This document shows, one piece after another, positions 9,012-18,018 of a stretch of 41,867 bases of DNA. The number at the start of each line of letters is the position of its first letter. The first letter of the stretch is position 1. The notes beneath the pieces were generated by a model, which saw nothing but the letters and a program-made list of their open reading frames with translations, did not search any database and was not told the DNA's origin. The stretch covers positions 1 to 41,867 of the forward strand of contig NZ_KK211187.1 of the NCBI RefSeq assembly GCF_000620805.1, in the 5' to 3' direction. A program made the position numbers and the translations under genes. Source of the stretch: Exiguobacterium undae DSM 14481. GTDB taxonomy: Bacteria; Bacillota; Bacilli; Exiguobacteriales; Exiguobacteriaceae.

Positions 9012-9938
9012 TTATGCTCTTTCGAGTGATTTTTCGCGAAGTGCTTGTAATTCTTCGACATCATATTGGTAATGTTCCGAACAGAAATGACAGACCGCTT
9101 CCGCTCCACCATCTTCATCAATCATCGCTTGAATCTCATCCGGTCCGAGGGCGACGATCGCCGTCGCTAACTTTTCACGTTCGCACGTACAGTTAAATGA
9201 CACCGGAATCGTATCGAGCAGTTCGAACGATTCTCCTAAGACAAGACTTAACATCTCTTCCGGTGTTTTTTCTTCACCGACCAGAATCGAGATGGGTTTT
9301 AATGCCGCAACTCGTTGTTCCAGTGCCGCAATCGTTTCTTCCGACGCACCCGGCATCAGTTGAACGATCAATCCGCCTGCTGCGATGACCGACTCATCTT
9401 CCGGATAGACGAGGACGCCTGCTCCGACGACAGATGGACTTTGCTCGGAAACCGCGAAGTAATACGTAAAGTCTTCACTGATTTCACCTGTTTGAATCGG
9501 CGATTGTCCACCGACGAAGTCACGCAGACCTAAATCCTTGATGACGGAAATGTTTCCGCGCCCGACTGCATCGCCGACTTTCAGTTTTGTCAGACCGTCA
9601 CTGTTGACGTATGTGTCCATTTCGACACGCGGGTGACTGACATATCCCCGGACCTGTCCTTTCGCATCCGCATCGACGATGATTTTTCCGATTGGACCAT
9701 CCCCTTCGACTTTCAGCGTCACACGGGTATCCCCTTTTTGCATCGTTCCCATCATTGCACCAATCGTTAACGTCCGACCGAGTGCTGCCGTGACGACAGG
9801 TGTCGTCTGATGGCGGAGTTGTGCTTCATAAACGGTTTTTGTCGAACGAATCGCAAACGCGCGGACTTCGCCGTTAAACCCTAAGGCTCTGACTAAATAA
9901 TCATCTTTTAATTGTGCTAATAATTCTTCACGTTTCAT
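9012..9938 (-). CDS. hslO: Hsp33 redox-regulated holdase chaperone
   Basis: Cytosolic chaperone activated by oxidation, when zinc is released and disulfides form. The C-terminal redox switch is intact: Cys250-x-Cys252 and Cys283-x2-Cys286. 308 residues, normal. The start ATG has GAGGG 7 bases upstream. It follows coaX after 10 bases and precedes the YacD-like gene by 12, so the three are probably one transcript (coaX-hslO-yacD-like), as in B. subtilis. Confidence 0.96.
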   Translation of the reverse strand: MKREELLAQLKDDYLVRALGFNGEVRAFAIRSTKTVYEAQLRHQTTPVVTAALGRTLTIGAMMGTMQKGDTRVTLKVEGDGPIGKIIVDADAKGQVRGYVSHPRVEMDTYVNSDGLTKLKVGDAVGRGNISVIKDLGLRDFVGGQSPIQTGEISEDFTYYFAVSEQSPSVVGAGVLVYPEDESVIAAGGLIVQLMPGASEETIAALEQRVAALKPISILVGEEKTPEEMLSLVLGESFELLDTIPVSFNCTCEREKLATAIVALGPDEIQAMIDEDGGAEAVCHFCSEHYQYDVEELQALREKSLERA

Positions 9939-9948
9939 TATTTTTCCC

Positions 9949-10710
9949 TCACTTATTTCGTTCGTAGATAATCCGCAACCCGTCCAGCGTCAAAAATGGA
10001 TCAACGATTTTAATCGTCGCGGATTCCTCACTGATTAATCGGGCGAGTCCACCTGTCGCAATGACAGTCGCTTCTCCCATTTCTTCTTTCATCCGATGGA
10101 CCAGCCCATCGACTTGCGCGACGTATCCGAAATACGTACCGGACTGCATCGCATGTACCGTATTTCGACCAATCGTCGACTGCGGTTTGGCAATCTCGAT
10201 TCGTGGTAATTTCGCCGCTTTGTTATACAAGGCTTCTGTCGACACCATGACACCCGGTGAAATGATTCCACCGTAGTAGCGTTTTTGTGAATCGATATAA
10301 CAATATGTCGTTGCTGTTCCAAAATCAACGATGATTAAAGGACCATCATATTTTGCCGTCGCAGCGACGGCATTGACGATCCGGTCTGCCCCGACTTCTC
10401 TTGGATTATCGACTTTTAAATCGAGTCCCGTCTTGATTCCCGGTCCGATCACGAATGGACGTCGGTTGAAATAACGGACGCACATGTTCTCGAGTGGAAA
10501 CACGACAGGGGGTACGACAGATGATAACACGATTCCCTCAATGTCTTCCACGTTTAAGTCTGCATCCCGAAACAGGGCTTTGACCAACATGCCGTACTCG
10601 TCCGTTGTCCGTGTACGATCCGTTGCAATGCGCCAATGCTGGACAAGTGTCTGTTCATCATAGACGCCAAGTACGATATTCGTATTTCCCACATCAATTA
10701 CTAAAATCAT
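9949..10710 (-). CDS. coaX: type III pantothenate kinase
   Basis: First step of coenzyme A synthesis: phosphorylates pantothenate. The N-terminal phosphate-binding loop IDVGNTN (about 5-11) and a second ASKHA motif, [10 protein letters not shown], identify the CoaX type rather than the CoaA type. 253 residues. I start at ATG 10708-10710, which gives the family-like [11 protein letters not shown] and has GGGGAA nearby; the longer frame begins with a GTG inside that G-rich site. First gene of its unit, with a promoter about 46 bases upstream. Confidence 0.95.
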   Translation of the reverse strand: MILVIDVGNTNIVLGVYDEQTLVQHWRIATDRTRTTDEYGMLVKALFRDADLNVEDIEGIVLSSVVPPVVFPLENMCVRYFNRRPFVIGPGIKTGLDLKVDNPREVGADRIVNAVAATAKYDGPLIIVDFGTATTYCYIDSQKRYYGGIISPGVMVSTEALYNKAAKLPRIEIAKPQSTIGRNTVHAMQSGTYFGYVAQVDGLVHRMKEEMGEATVIATGGLARLISEESATIKIVDPFLTLDGLRIIYERNK

Positions 10711-10755
10711 CTGCTTCCCCACTTTTCTCTGACGATAACTGTTGCATACGTTGTG

Positions 10756-10764
10756 ATTATACCA
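10756..10764 (-). promoter_or_regulatory. coaX promoter, extended -10
   Basis: TGGTATAAT on the minus strand: a perfect -10 (10756-10761) with a TGn extension. The -35 region at 17-18 bases is poor. It stands after the ftsH terminator. Confidence 0.6.
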
Positions 10765-10811
10765 TGCAGCCGGGGCTTCACCTACCGAAGTGCGCCTTGC
10801 AACCTGCCTAC

Positions 10812-10852
10812 AAAAAAAGAGGTCAGCATCCCATTCGGAATACTGACCTCTT
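10812..10852 (-). terminator. ftsH terminator
   Basis: Perfect stem AGAGGTCAG/CTGACCTCT, extended by partial pairing of TATTCC with GGGATG, followed by seven Ts on the minus strand. The adenines on the other side make it potentially bidirectional. Confidence 0.9.
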
Positions 10853-10919
10853 CGTCAAACGAAATCCATTGATCTTTCACTCCGTCCACCGATTCATCCG
10901 AACGGTGTTTCATGAGTGA

Positions 10920-12926
10920 TTAGATTTGATCATCCCGGCGTGGTTGATCTGGTTTTTCCGTATCGACATTTTCCCCTTCGTCGATGACAGAGCCGCGTTG
11001 TGTCGGAGATTCTGTCGGTTGATCGATGACAGGTGTCGTCGATTCCGGCGTTTTCTCGTCCGCTTTTGGTTCCGTAATCACTTCAGGTTGATGCTTTTTA
11101 TATTCGCCTGTCTCTAAGAGATGGTGAATTTGTTTCTGATCAAGTGTTTCCACGTCAAGTAACGTCGTCGCAATCAAATCAAGCTGATCGCGTTTTTCCG
11201 TTAAGATCGTTTTCGCTTTTTGGTAACACTTGTTGATGATCGCTTGAATTTCTTTATCGATTTCATGGGCAATCGCATCAGAGTAGTTCTGTTCGTTTTG
11301 GAAGTCACGTCCTAAGAAGACATTTCCGCCTTGACCGGAACCAAACTGAAGTGGTCCGAGTTTTTCACTCATCCCGAACTCCATGACCATCTTCCGTGCT
11401 AAACCTGTGGCACGTTGGAAATCATTACTCGCTCCAGTCGAAACTTCACCAAAGACGATATCTTCCGCGACACGACCACCAAGTAATCCAGTGATCTTAT
11501 CTTCAAGTTCTGGTTTCGTCATGAAGTAGCGATCTTCTTTCGGAAGCATGATGACGTAGCCACCCGCATTCCCGCGAGGAACGATCGTTACTTTATGCAC
11601 TTCATCTGCATCATCGAGTGTGACACCGATGATCGTATGACCAGCTTCATGCCATGCGACAATCTTTTTCTCTTTTGGTGAAATGATCCGACTCTTCTTC
11701 GCTGGTCCAGCGATGACACGGTCGATCGCTTCTTCGAGATCGACGATTGAGATCTTGTCACGGTCGGTACGCGCGGCAATAAGTGCTGCTTCGTTCAACA
11801 GGTTTTCAAGATCCGCACCAGAGAAACCTGGTGTGCGTTGTGCGATGGCTTTTAAATCAACCGTTGTATCAAGTGGTTTATTGCGTGCGTGTACTTTCAA
11901 GACCGCTTCACGTCCGACGACATCTGGACGCTCAACCGTGATTTGACGGTCAAAACGACCTGGACGGAGTAAAGCCGGGTCCAAGATATCCGCACGGTTT
12001 GTTGCTGCGATCATGATGATACCTTCGTTTTCACTGAATCCATCCATCTCGACGAGAAGTTGGTTCAATGTTTGTTCGCGCTCATCATGTCCGCCGCCAA
12101 GACCAGCTCCACGTTGACGACCAACCGCATCGATCTCATCGATGAAGATGATACATGGGGCGTTTTTCTTCGCATTTTCAAACAAGTCACGTACACGTGA
12201 TGCACCGACACCGACAAACATCTCAACGAAGTCAGAACCTGAAATCGAGAAGAACGGTACGCCGGCTTCACCAGCTGCTGCACGGGCAAGCAATGTTTTA
12301 CCTGTACCTGGAGGACCTACAAGGAGGACACCTTTAGGAATACGGGCACCGAGACGGGCAAACTTGCGTGGATCTTTCAAGAATTCAACAACCTCAACGA
12401 GTTCTTGTTTCTCCTCATCCGCTCCCGCGACATCGTCAAACGTAATCTTTTTCTTTTCTGTATCATACAGGCGCGCCTTCGATTTTCCGAAGTTCATGAC
12501 ACGGCCACCGCCGCCGCCACCTTGTGCTTGATTAATCAAGAAGAAGAACAGGATGAAGATGATGATGAATGGCACGATCGTCGTCAGTAACGCGATCCAA
12601 CCGCCATTTGTTTCTGCTGCTTTGAAGTCCATCTTGACGTTTTGGCTACGCAATTGCGTATACAAATCCGTCAGTTCTGTATCAACAGCCGGTACGACGG
12701 TTTCATATGTCGTATCCTTTTCACGTAATTCACCCGTGACGTTATACGTCTGTCCCTCATACTGGAACGTCGCCGTCTTCACATCACCTTTTTCAACAGA
12801 CTCGACAAACTGTGTGTAATTGATTTCTTTGCTTTTGTTCACTGGACTCTGCAAGTATTGCAGAAACAAGATCAAAGCTAGAAAAATGACCCCAAACACG
12901 AGGGTATTCTTCACTGCTCGGTTCAT
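10920..12926 (-). CDS. ftsH: ATP-dependent zinc metalloprotease FtsH
   Basis: Membrane-anchored AAA protease that degrades misfolded membrane and short-lived regulatory proteins. Membrane segments at about 9-24 and 111-131 flank an external domain. The AAA module has Walker A GPPGTGKT at 204-211, Walker B IIFIDE at 259-264 and the second region of homology with RPGRFDR near 321-327. The zinc site HEAGH is at 426-430. The C-terminal ~50 residues are rich in E, T, P and D and look disordered. 668 residues. GGAGG lies 6 bases upstream of ATG. It is set off from hpt by 120 bases with a probable promoter and a palindrome. Confidence 0.97.
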   Translation of the reverse strand: MNRAVKNTLVFGVIFLALILFLQYLQSPVNKSKEINYTQFVESVEKGDVKTATFQYEGQTYNVTGELREKDTTYETVVPAVDTELTDLYTQLRSQNVKMDFKAAETNGGWIALLTTIVPFIIIFILFFFLINQAQGGGGGGRVMNFGKSKARLYDTEKKKITFDDVAGADEEKQELVEVVEFLKDPRKFARLGARIPKGVLLVGPPGTGKTLLARAAAGEAGVPFFSISGSDFVEMFVGVGASRVRDLFENAKKNAPCIIFIDEIDAVGRQRGAGLGGGHDEREQTLNQLLVEMDGFSENEGIIMIAATNRADILDPALLRPGRFDRQITVERPDVVGREAVLKVHARNKPLDTTVDLKAIAQRTPGFSGADLENLLNEAALIAARTDRDKISIVDLEEAIDRVIAGPAKKSRIISPKEKKIVAWHEAGHTIIGVTLDDADEVHKVTIVPRGNAGGYVIMLPKEDRYFMTKPELEDKITGLLGGRVAEDIVFGEVSTGASNDFQRATGLARKMVMEFGMSEKLGPLQFGSGQGGNVFLGRDFQNEQNYSDAIAHEIDKEIQAIINKCYQKAKTILTEKRDQLDLIATTLLDVETLDQKQIHHLLETGEYKKHQPEVITEPKADEKTPESTTPVIDQPTESPTQRGSVIDEGENVDTEKPDQPRRDDQI

Positions 12927-12988
12927 CGTAGGCCTCCTCTCCGCACCAACTGATTAAACTTACTCAATCGATACGAATCCTAACGCGG

Positions 12989-13002
12989 CAAAGCGCGCTT
13001 TG
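12989..13002. promoter_or_regulatory. 14-bp perfect palindrome, possible operator of ftsH
   Basis: CAAAGCGCGCTTTG reads identically on both strands. It would lie about +5 to +18 relative to the start expected from the extended -10 at 13014-13019. I do not know a regulator for this sequence. Confidence 0.4.
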
Positions 13003-13013
13003 TAATTGGTTTC

Positions 13014-13022
13014 ATCTTATCA
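13014..13022 (-). promoter_or_regulatory. possible ftsH promoter, extended -10
   Basis: TGATAAGAT on the minus strand (TGn plus TAAGAT at 13014-13019), between hpt and ftsH. No good -35 is seen at 16-18 bases, so its strength would rest on the extended -10. Confidence 0.4.
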
Positions 13023-13046
13023 TGTGACAGTCAAGATTAAAAATAA

Positions 13047-13592
13047 TTAGCCGCCGTAGACTGCTGGCTTCAATACTCCAACATAAGGAAGGTTCCGATA
13101 CTTTTCTTCATAGTCAAGACCGTAACCGACAACGAACTCATGTGGAATGACGAAACCGCTGTAGTCGGCGTGTAAATCGTTTTTACGACCACTCGGCTTA
13201 TCCAGCAACGTCACGATTTTAACCGACTTTGCTTTCCGGTATTTGAAGAGGTCCACGAGATACCCTAATGTTAATCCGCTGTCGATGATATCTTCGACAA
13301 TCAGGATGTCACGTCCTTCTACTGATGTGTTTAAATCCTTCTCGATCTTGACTTCCCCTGTCGATGTCGTCCCACCGTGGTAAGTCGACACATCCATGAA
13401 GTCCATTTCAAGATGCATGTCCATCTTTTTGACGAGATCAGACATGAACGGCATTGCGCCTTTTAATACACAGACAAGCAGTGGGAAACGATCTCCATAA
13501 TCCGCTGTCAGTTCACCCGCGAGTTCACCGACTTTATGTTGGATCTCTTCTTCCGAAATCAGTACTTTTTCCATATCATTCATTAAGGTCAT
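13047..13592 (-). CDS. hpt: hypoxanthine phosphoribosyltransferase
   Basis: Purine salvage: transfers phosphoribose from PRPP to hypoxanthine or guanine. The PRPP-binding motif VEDIIDSG is at 99-106, and [11 protein letters not shown] and [11 protein letters not shown] are typical of the family. 181 residues. The start ATG lies 10 bases after GGAGGAGG. It follows tilS after 33 bases, as in B. subtilis. HprT and TilS have been linked to control of ftsH in that organism; here the three remain neighbours. Confidence 0.95.
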   Translation of the reverse strand: MTLMNDMEKVLISEEEIQHKVGELAGELTADYGDRFPLLVCVLKGAMPFMSDLVKKMDMHLEMDFMDVSTYHGGTTSTGEVKIEKDLNTSVEGRDILIVEDIIDSGLTLGYLVDLFKYRKAKSVKIVTLLDKPSGRKNDLHADYSGFVIPHEFVVGYGLDYEEKYRNLPYVGVLKPAVYGG

Positions 13593-13625
13593 GCTAGGTA
13601 TTCCTCCTCCATTTTAAACACTACA

Positions 13626-14870
13626 TTACCATTCTATCATTAAACCTGATTCTGCGAGGAGTTCAAATGACCCGAATATTGCAATTCGATGTCCGATGAC
13701 TGCCAGAACTTGCCCTGTTGCATCCACGACGACCGGGATTTGTGTTCGAAGTGTCCGTGGAACTTTAGCATCCATCAAAATTCGGCTGACTTTTTTAGTG
13801 CCGACCGCCAGTTGAATCCGATCCCCGGGTAACGGTGGTCGAACCGTCAACGGGAATCGGATGGCCGAAAACGGAATGCCGGTGGTCGCACGGGAAAACG
13901 TAACCATTTGTTCACCATAATAATAGGTACCCAAACGCTCCCCCACTTCAAACGGTTCAGGTACAGAGTGTCTCACAGGACAGGGAACACATGTCAAGTA
14001 GCCATATGTACGCTGTATCCTCCAGTTTCCATAATACACTTCACCGGACGGCATATCTACTCGTAGCAGTGTCAAAAATCGATTGTAATCGTTCGGTGTG
14101 AGTTCTGCGTCCGGCACGAGCACACGCAGGACCAGGCGTCTGAAGTCGGAAGGGAGTTGAAGAACGTTCTTCAGCGGAAGTCCCTGTTCCGTCGTCCAGT
14201 CTTTGACGAGCGCCGCGACATAGGCAAGATGTTCTTGTTTTTGTTCATGTCGCAGCATCGCAGCGCGAACGGTCGCGGCTTCATAACCGGGGCGTAAGGC
14301 AGCGAGTGCCGGCATCACTTGATGCCGAATCTGATTGCGAAGGTACTTCGTTTCCGCATTCGTCGCATCTTCGTGCCACGCGACTTGATGTTCCGCCGCA
14401 TAGTCATACAGCTGCTGCTTCGTATACGTCAATAACGGACGGTGGATCTGCCCGTGTGCAAACGGTCGGACTACTGGAATCCCGTCGATATGCGCTTCCC
14501 CGCGGAGCAATTGAATCAATAACGTCTCCAGTTGATCGTCCCGGTGATGGGCGAGGACCAGCTGATCGCGTCCAGTCTCCCGCATCACCTCTTGAAAAAA
14601 AGCATACCGTCTGCTGCGGCATTTCTCTTGAGTCGCCGTCTCGTCTGTCCATTCAAGACGCGTCATCCGAAAATCGAGTTGGCGTGCCTGCGACCAGGCT
14701 TGAATCGATTGTGCTTCTGCATCGGATTCGGCACGAAGTCCATGGTGCACATGAACGATGATGATATCGTGACCTGCTTCATACAACAGATGGGCTAACA
14801 CCATCGAGTCACAGCCGCCGGATACGGCAACAAGCAAGGGTACGCTTGGAAGTTTTACTTCTACTGCCAC
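13626..14870 (-). CDS. tilS: tRNA(Ile)-lysidine synthetase
   Basis: Attaches lysine to C34 of tRNA-Ile2 (CAU anticodon), changing its identity from Met to Ile; essential for reading AUA. An N-terminal PP-loop ATPase with SGGCDS at 17-22 is followed by HVHHGLRAES and HHRDDQLETL. C-terminal substrate-recognition domains follow. 414 residues. GTG start with AGGGAGG 8 bases upstream. Only about 33 bases separate it from the terminator of a tRNA-Met/tRNA-Glu unit, leaving no room for a promoter of its own. In B. subtilis spoIIE, yabS and yabT lie in this gap. Confidence 0.95.
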   Translation of the reverse strand: MAVEVKLPSVPLLVAVSGGCDSMVLAHLLYEAGHDIIIVHVHHGLRAESDAEAQSIQAWSQARQLDFRMTRLEWTDETATQEKCRSRRYAFFQEVMRETGRDQLVLAHHRDDQLETLLIQLLRGEAHIDGIPVVRPFAHGQIHRPLLTYTKQQLYDYAAEHQVAWHEDATNAETKYLRNQIRHQVMPALAALRPGYEAATVRAAMLRHEQKQEHLAYVAALVKDWTTEQGLPLKNVLQLPSDFRRLVLRVLVPDAELTPNDYNRFLTLLRVDMPSGEVYYGNWRIQRTYGYLTCVPCPVRHSVPEPFEVGERLGTYYYGEQMVTFSRATTGIPFSAIRFPLTVRPPLPGDRIQLAVGTKKVSRILMDAKVPRTLRTQIPVVVDATGQVLAVIGHRIAIFGSFELLAESGLMIEW

Positions 14871-14903
14871 GTCTTCATCCTCCCTTTCGCATTAATCTAA
14901 ACG

Positions 14904-14942
14904 AAAAAAGCTATCTCTATATGAAATAGAGATAGCTTTTTT
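14904..14942 (-). terminator. tRNA unit terminator (symmetrical)
   Basis: Stem of 11-12 bp, GCTATCTCTAT against ATAGAGATAGC, with a 4-5 base loop and runs of six A and six T on either side. It can act on both strands. It lies between tRNA-Glu and tilS. Confidence 0.92.
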
Positions 14943-14948
14943 ACAGAA

Positions 14949-15020
14949 TGACCCGTACGGGAATCGAACCCGTGTTACCGCCGTGAAAGGGCGGTGTCTT
15001 AACCGCTTGACCAACGGGCC
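14949..15020 (-). tRNA. tRNA-Glu (UUC)
   Basis: 72-base cloverleaf: acceptor GGCCCGT/ACGGGTC, anticodon TTC in the loop CTTTCAC, T-loop GGTTCGATTCC. The 3' CCA is not encoded; discriminator A is followed by TTCTG. It follows tRNA-Met with a 9-base spacer. Confidence 0.96.
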
Positions 15021-15029
15021 AAAAAAATA

Positions 15030-15106
15030 TGGTAGCGGCGGAGGGAGTCGAACCCACGACCTCACGGGTATGAACCGTACGCTCTAGCCAGCTGAGCTAC
15101 ACCGCC
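15030..15106 (-). tRNA. tRNA-Met (CAU), elongator
   Basis: 77 bases including an encoded CCA. Acceptor GGCGGTG, D-arm TAGCTCAGCTGGCTAGAGC, anticodon loop TTCATAC with CAT, T-loop GGTTCGACTCC. It closely resembles the B. subtilis elongator tRNA-Met. An Ile2 tRNA would also carry a CAT anticodon in the gene, but the overall sequence matches Met. Confidence 0.92.
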
Positions 15107-15141
15107 ATATTTTGAATGCGTGTGTCTTAAGCACATTTTCT

Positions 15142-15170
15142 ATAATACTTGGGAGTCAAATGAATGTCAA
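15142..15170 (-). promoter_or_regulatory. tRNA-Met/Glu promoter (sigma-A type)
   Basis: -35 TTGACA (15165-15170), 17-base spacer, -10 TATTAT (15142-15147) on the minus strand, about 36 bases upstream of tRNA-Met. Confidence 0.9.
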
Positions 15171-15192
15171 CGCTTTTTCTAAAAATAATTTC

Positions 15193-15231
15193 AAAAAAAT
15201 AAAAGATGGAATGAACAGCGTCATTCCACCT
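15193..15231 (-). terminator. yabR terminator
   Basis: GGTGGAATGA pairs with TCATTCCATC (one G-T pair) around a 6-base loop, followed by TTTTATTTTTTT on the minus strand. Confidence 0.9.
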
Positions 15232-15259
15232 CTATTCTTATAAAGAACAGGTCAGCAAG

Positions 15260-15790
15260 TTATTGACGTTTAGCACCGCGTCCGCCACGTTTTGAATCCG
15301 TTTGACGTTTCAATGTCGCAAGACGATCTTCACTGTCTTTAAGGAAACTAGTCATCAACGTATCGAACGTTTGCTCTTTGCGTGGAGCCGGTGCGCCACG
15401 GCCACCTTTGTTAAAGCCACCACGGTTTCCACCGCCGCCGCTTCCACCACGTGGTCCTTTGTTATCAAACGAACGTGGTCCGCGGTCTTGACCTGCAGGA
15501 CGTGGTCCGCGATCAAATTGACGAGCTGGAGGACGTGGACGTTCACCTTCTGGGCGATCGACGGCTTTCTTAATTGAAAGACCGATTTTTCCGTCGTTCT
15601 CTACACTCAACACTTTAACCGTGATTTCTTGTCCGACTGTCAAGACATCATTGATATCTTTGACGTAAGAATCTGCTACTTCACTGATGTGAACAAGACC
15701 TGTCTTACCCGTCGGTAATTCTACGAACGCGCCGAAATTGGTGATGCCTGTAACTTTCCCTTGTACTTTGCTGCCTACTTCAATCGACAT
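15260..15790 (-). CDS. yabR: S1-domain RNA-binding protein YabR/CvfD-like with arginine-glycine-rich tail
   Basis: One S1 domain fills residues 1-75 (VGSKVQGKVTGITNFGAFVEL, then GLVHISEVAD and VKVLSVENDGKIGLSIKK). The following ~85 residues are low complexity, with repeated RGP, RGG, GGG and PRP units, probably disordered and RNA-interacting, and the end is basic (RGGRGAKRQ). At 176 residues it is longer than B. subtilis YabR, as I recall that protein (about 128). General stress protein 13/CvfD relatives bind ribosomes or mRNA and affect translation. AAGGAG lies 11 bases before ATG. Monocistronic, with its own promoter and terminator. Confidence 0.88.
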   Translation of the reverse strand: MSIEVGSKVQGKVTGITNFGAFVELPTGKTGLVHISEVADSYVKDINDVLTVGQEITVKVLSVENDGKIGLSIKKAVDRPEGERPRPPARQFDRGPRPAGQDRGPRSFDNKGPRGGSGGGGNRGGFNKGGRGAPAPRKEQTFDTLMTSFLKDSEDRLATLKRQTDSKRGGRGAKRQ

Positions 15791-15825
15791 AAATTGTATT
15801 GCTCCTTTTTAGTTGATTCTTTCTT

Positions 15826-15854
15826 ATTATACGAGTGATTCTACATTTTTTCAA
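15826..15854 (-). promoter_or_regulatory. yabR promoter (sigma-A type)
   Basis: -35 TTGAAA (15849-15854), 17-base spacer, perfect -10 TATAAT (15826-15831) on the minus strand. Confidence 0.85.
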
Positions 15855-15872
15855 TCAATCGGCAAGCTTCGT

Positions 15873-16253
15873 TTAATCTTCCGGTGAAAAATAGAAAATC
15901 GTTTCGCCTTTTTTCGAGTACAGCAGTTCACTTCTCGCTAAGTTCGCAACATACTTCTTATCATTCAACCGTTCAATTTCTTCTTTCAGACGAGCGGACT
16001 CTTTTTCCGCCTTTGCCTGTTCTTGATGCGCAACCTGAAACGACTGCTTCTGTTCAGCGATCAGTTGTTTCTTTTCGATATATGACCACCCCATCAGGGA
16101 CAGGACAATAAGAAAGATCGACATACAGACTAAGAAGCGCCTCTTCAGACGTAAACGGTTTTCGATTGCATTTTGACTCAACTGTTTTTTCCGGTCATTA
16201 AGCGGTTTGATCTTGGGCGGCGTATCGCGCCCTGATTCCAACGGTGCTGGCAT
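15873..16253 (-). CDS. divIC: cell division protein DivIC (FtsB family)
   Basis: Bitopic division protein that works with DivIB and FtsL in the septal peptidoglycan machinery. A basic cytoplasmic N-terminus precedes one membrane segment at about 40-58, followed by an extracytoplasmic coiled coil (about 59-100) and the short conserved region NDKKYVANLARSELLYSKKGE. 126 residues from ATG 16251-16253, which has AAGGAGG 6 bases upstream; the longer frame would read through that site. In spore formers yabP and yabQ lie upstream; here rqcP is the direct neighbour. Confidence 0.93.
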   Translation of the reverse strand: MPAPLESGRDTPPKIKPLNDRKKQLSQNAIENRLRLKRRFLVCMSIFLIVLSLMGWSYIEKKQLIAEQKQSFQVAHQEQAKAEKESARLKEEIERLNDKKYVANLARSELLYSKKGETIFYFSPED

Positions 16254-16318
16254 ATCATCCCTCCTTATCCGAGTGGTCATCTCTGACACTCTCTAGTATA
16301 CTTCCTTTTTCAACCAAA

Positions 16319-16591
16319 TTACATCGATTCTTCGGAATTCACTTTTTCTTCACGAATGATTTGATACATCTCCGACGCATCTTCTTTTTTGGCGTGTTCC
16401 TTAATGCCGTCGATTTGGACGGTGACGATCTTGTTTCCGAACCGGATTGTCATCTCGTCTCCGACCGCCACGTTGCTGCTCGCTTTGGCGACAAGTCCGT
16501 TAATCGTAATCCGACCTTGATCCGCGACCTCTTTCGCGAGTGTCCGGCGTTTGATCAGACGGGATACTTTTAAAAATTTATCAAGTCTCAT
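16319..16591 (-). CDS. rqcP: S4-domain ribosome-associated quality control protein RqcP
   Basis: A 90-residue S4 RNA-binding protein (YabO in B. subtilis) that acts with RqcH on obstructed 50S subunits during C-terminal alanine tailing. The S4 fold is visible in MRLDKFLKVSRLIKRRTLAK and GRITINGLVAKASSNVAVGD. A charged C-terminal extension follows. ATG 16589-16591 is chosen because it overlaps the yabN stop (ATGA) and has GGAGG upstream; the longer frame lacks family-like sequence. Confidence 0.93.
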   Translation of the reverse strand: MRLDKFLKVSRLIKRRTLAKEVADQGRITINGLVAKASSNVAVGDEMTIRFGNKIVTVQIDGIKEHAKKEDASEMYQIIREEKVNSEESM

Positions 16592-18018
16592 GACTGTTCC
16601 TCCTGCTTTGATTGATTCCACAAGGCATCTTGTTCCGCTAATGATAACTCCGTTAACGGACGGTCTGCCAATTGTTCCATTCGGGTAAAGCGGCGAATGA
16701 ATTTGTCATTGGTCTGCTGTAACGCGTCTTCTGCCGACAACTCCATATATTTTCCGACGAGCGCTAACGAAAACAAGATATCTCCAAATTCCCCTAACTG
16801 CTCTTCCGCCGGTGCCTCTTGCAGTTCTTGAATCTCTTCCCGGACTTTATCAAGTGCCCCGGCGACGGTTTCCCATTCAAAGCCGACCTTCGCGACTTTC
16901 TTTTGAATCTGTTCTGCCCGCATCAAGGCAGGAGCTCCCTTCGTGACACCATCCAAGAGAGAGGTCCGTTCCGGTTTTTCCTGTGCTTTGATATCCTGCC
17001 AGTTATTGACGACGTCGGTTGCCGAGTCGACTTTCACGTCTCCAAAGACGTGAGGGTGTCGGCGGATCATCTTCTCGCTGACACTGCCGATGACATCCCG
17101 CACATCAAAATAGCCTTCATCCAAACCGATTTGGGCATGAAGCATGACTTGCAGCAAAACGTCGCCTAATTCTTCAATCATTAAGTTATCGTCCTGAAGG
17201 TCGATTGCTTCCAGTAATTCGTACGATTCTTCAATTAAATGTTTTTTCAGCGACTCGTGTGTCTGTTCTTGATCCCACGGACAGCCGCCTTCACCACGCA
17301 ATCTGGCGATGATTTGTTTGAGCGTCGTGAAATCTCGATTTAAAATCGTTTGATCCGTGACGGGCGGTACATACACCGTCGTCAAGTTGCTGAGCGTCGT
17401 CACATGATCCAACTCATACAACGGGACGGTCACGACGTGTTCGCGGCTGGTGCCGGCCGCCGTGACGAGTGTCACCTCATGTTCATCGGGATAACGTTCC
17501 ATCAGCATGACTTTCAGATCACCCGCGACCAACTGATCGTAGACTTGTCCGATCAACAGATGTTGCCGGATTTGGGCTTCATCGATGTCGAACGCCGTCG
17601 CATCCAGCAATTGAAAACCTTCGATTGGATCGACGCCCACTACGGCAAACATTGGATCCAGAAAACTTTGTCCTCCGACGATCTTGATGTTGTCCGATTG
17701 GTTCAACAGTTGCTGAACCGTGCTTTCCGCGACCAGCGGATGACCGGGGACCGCGTAAATGACAGGTTCCGTCCGGGCCTGTTCAAGCAGGCTGGCGACG
17801 ATTTCACTGTAGACCGACTCAAAGCGGTCGTGTTTCTCATAAATAAAATCAAACGATGTAAATTCCATTCCCTCTGCCATCAGTTCTGAAACGACAGGAT
17901 GATCCGCTGTCCGCAAATAAACGGGTAATGTCGTTTCCTTGAGTAACTTGTAGATGCCAAACGGTAATTGTTCCAGCTCGCCGACGCCTAAGCCGACGAC
18001 CGTGATTTGATGTGTCAT
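16588..18018 (-). CDS. yabN: tetrapyrrole methylase-MazG fusion, NTP pyrophosphohydrolase
   Basis: Two-domain protein of 476 residues, as in B. subtilis YabN. The N-terminal half (about 1-215) has the tetrapyrrole-methylase fold (ITVVGLGVGE, YAVPGHPLVAEST). The C-terminal half is MazG, with CPWDQEQTH at 246-254, the metal-binding EESYE at 263-267 and EELGD at 282-286. MazG enzymes hydrolyse NTPs to NMP and PPi and are thought to clean the nucleotide pool; the methylase substrate is unknown. Overlaps the flippase gene and rqcP by 4 bases each. Confidence 0.93.
   Translation of the reverse strand: MTHQITVVGLGVGELEQLPFGIYKLLKETTLPVYLRTADHPVVSELMAEGMEFTSFDFIYEKHDRFESVYSEIVASLLEQARTEPVIYAVPGHPLVAESTVQQLLNQSDNIKIVGGQSFLDPMFAVVGVDPIEGFQLLDATAFDIDEAQIRQHLLIGQVYDQLVAGDLKVMLMERYPDEHEVTLVTAAGTSREHVVTVPLYELDHVTTLSNLTTVYVPPVTDQTILNRDFTTLKQIIARLRGEGGCPWDQEQTHESLKKHLIEESYELLEAIDLQDDNLMIEELGDVLLQVMLHAQIGLDEGYFDVRDVIGSVSEKMIRRHPHVFGDVKVDSATDVVNNWQDIKAQEKPERTSLLDGVTKGAPALMRAEQIQKKVAKVGFEWETVAGALDKVREEIQELQEAPAEEQLGEFGDILFSLALVGKYMELSAEDALQQTNDKFIRRFTRMEQLADRPLTELSLAEQDALWNQSKQEEQS

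Noticed and set aside
12142-12531. 129-codon plus-strand open frame
   Set aside because: Opposite the highly conserved AAA module of ftsH, whose codon bias keeps the antisense frame open.
14949-15106. tRNA genes as a phage or island attachment site
   Set aside because: No integrase, no direct repeat of a tRNA 3' end and no atypical genes nearby; the tRNA pair is in its normal syntenic place.
17350-17889. 179-codon plus-strand open frame
   Set aside because: Antisense to yabN, including its conserved methylase domain; no recognisable domain or ribosome site.
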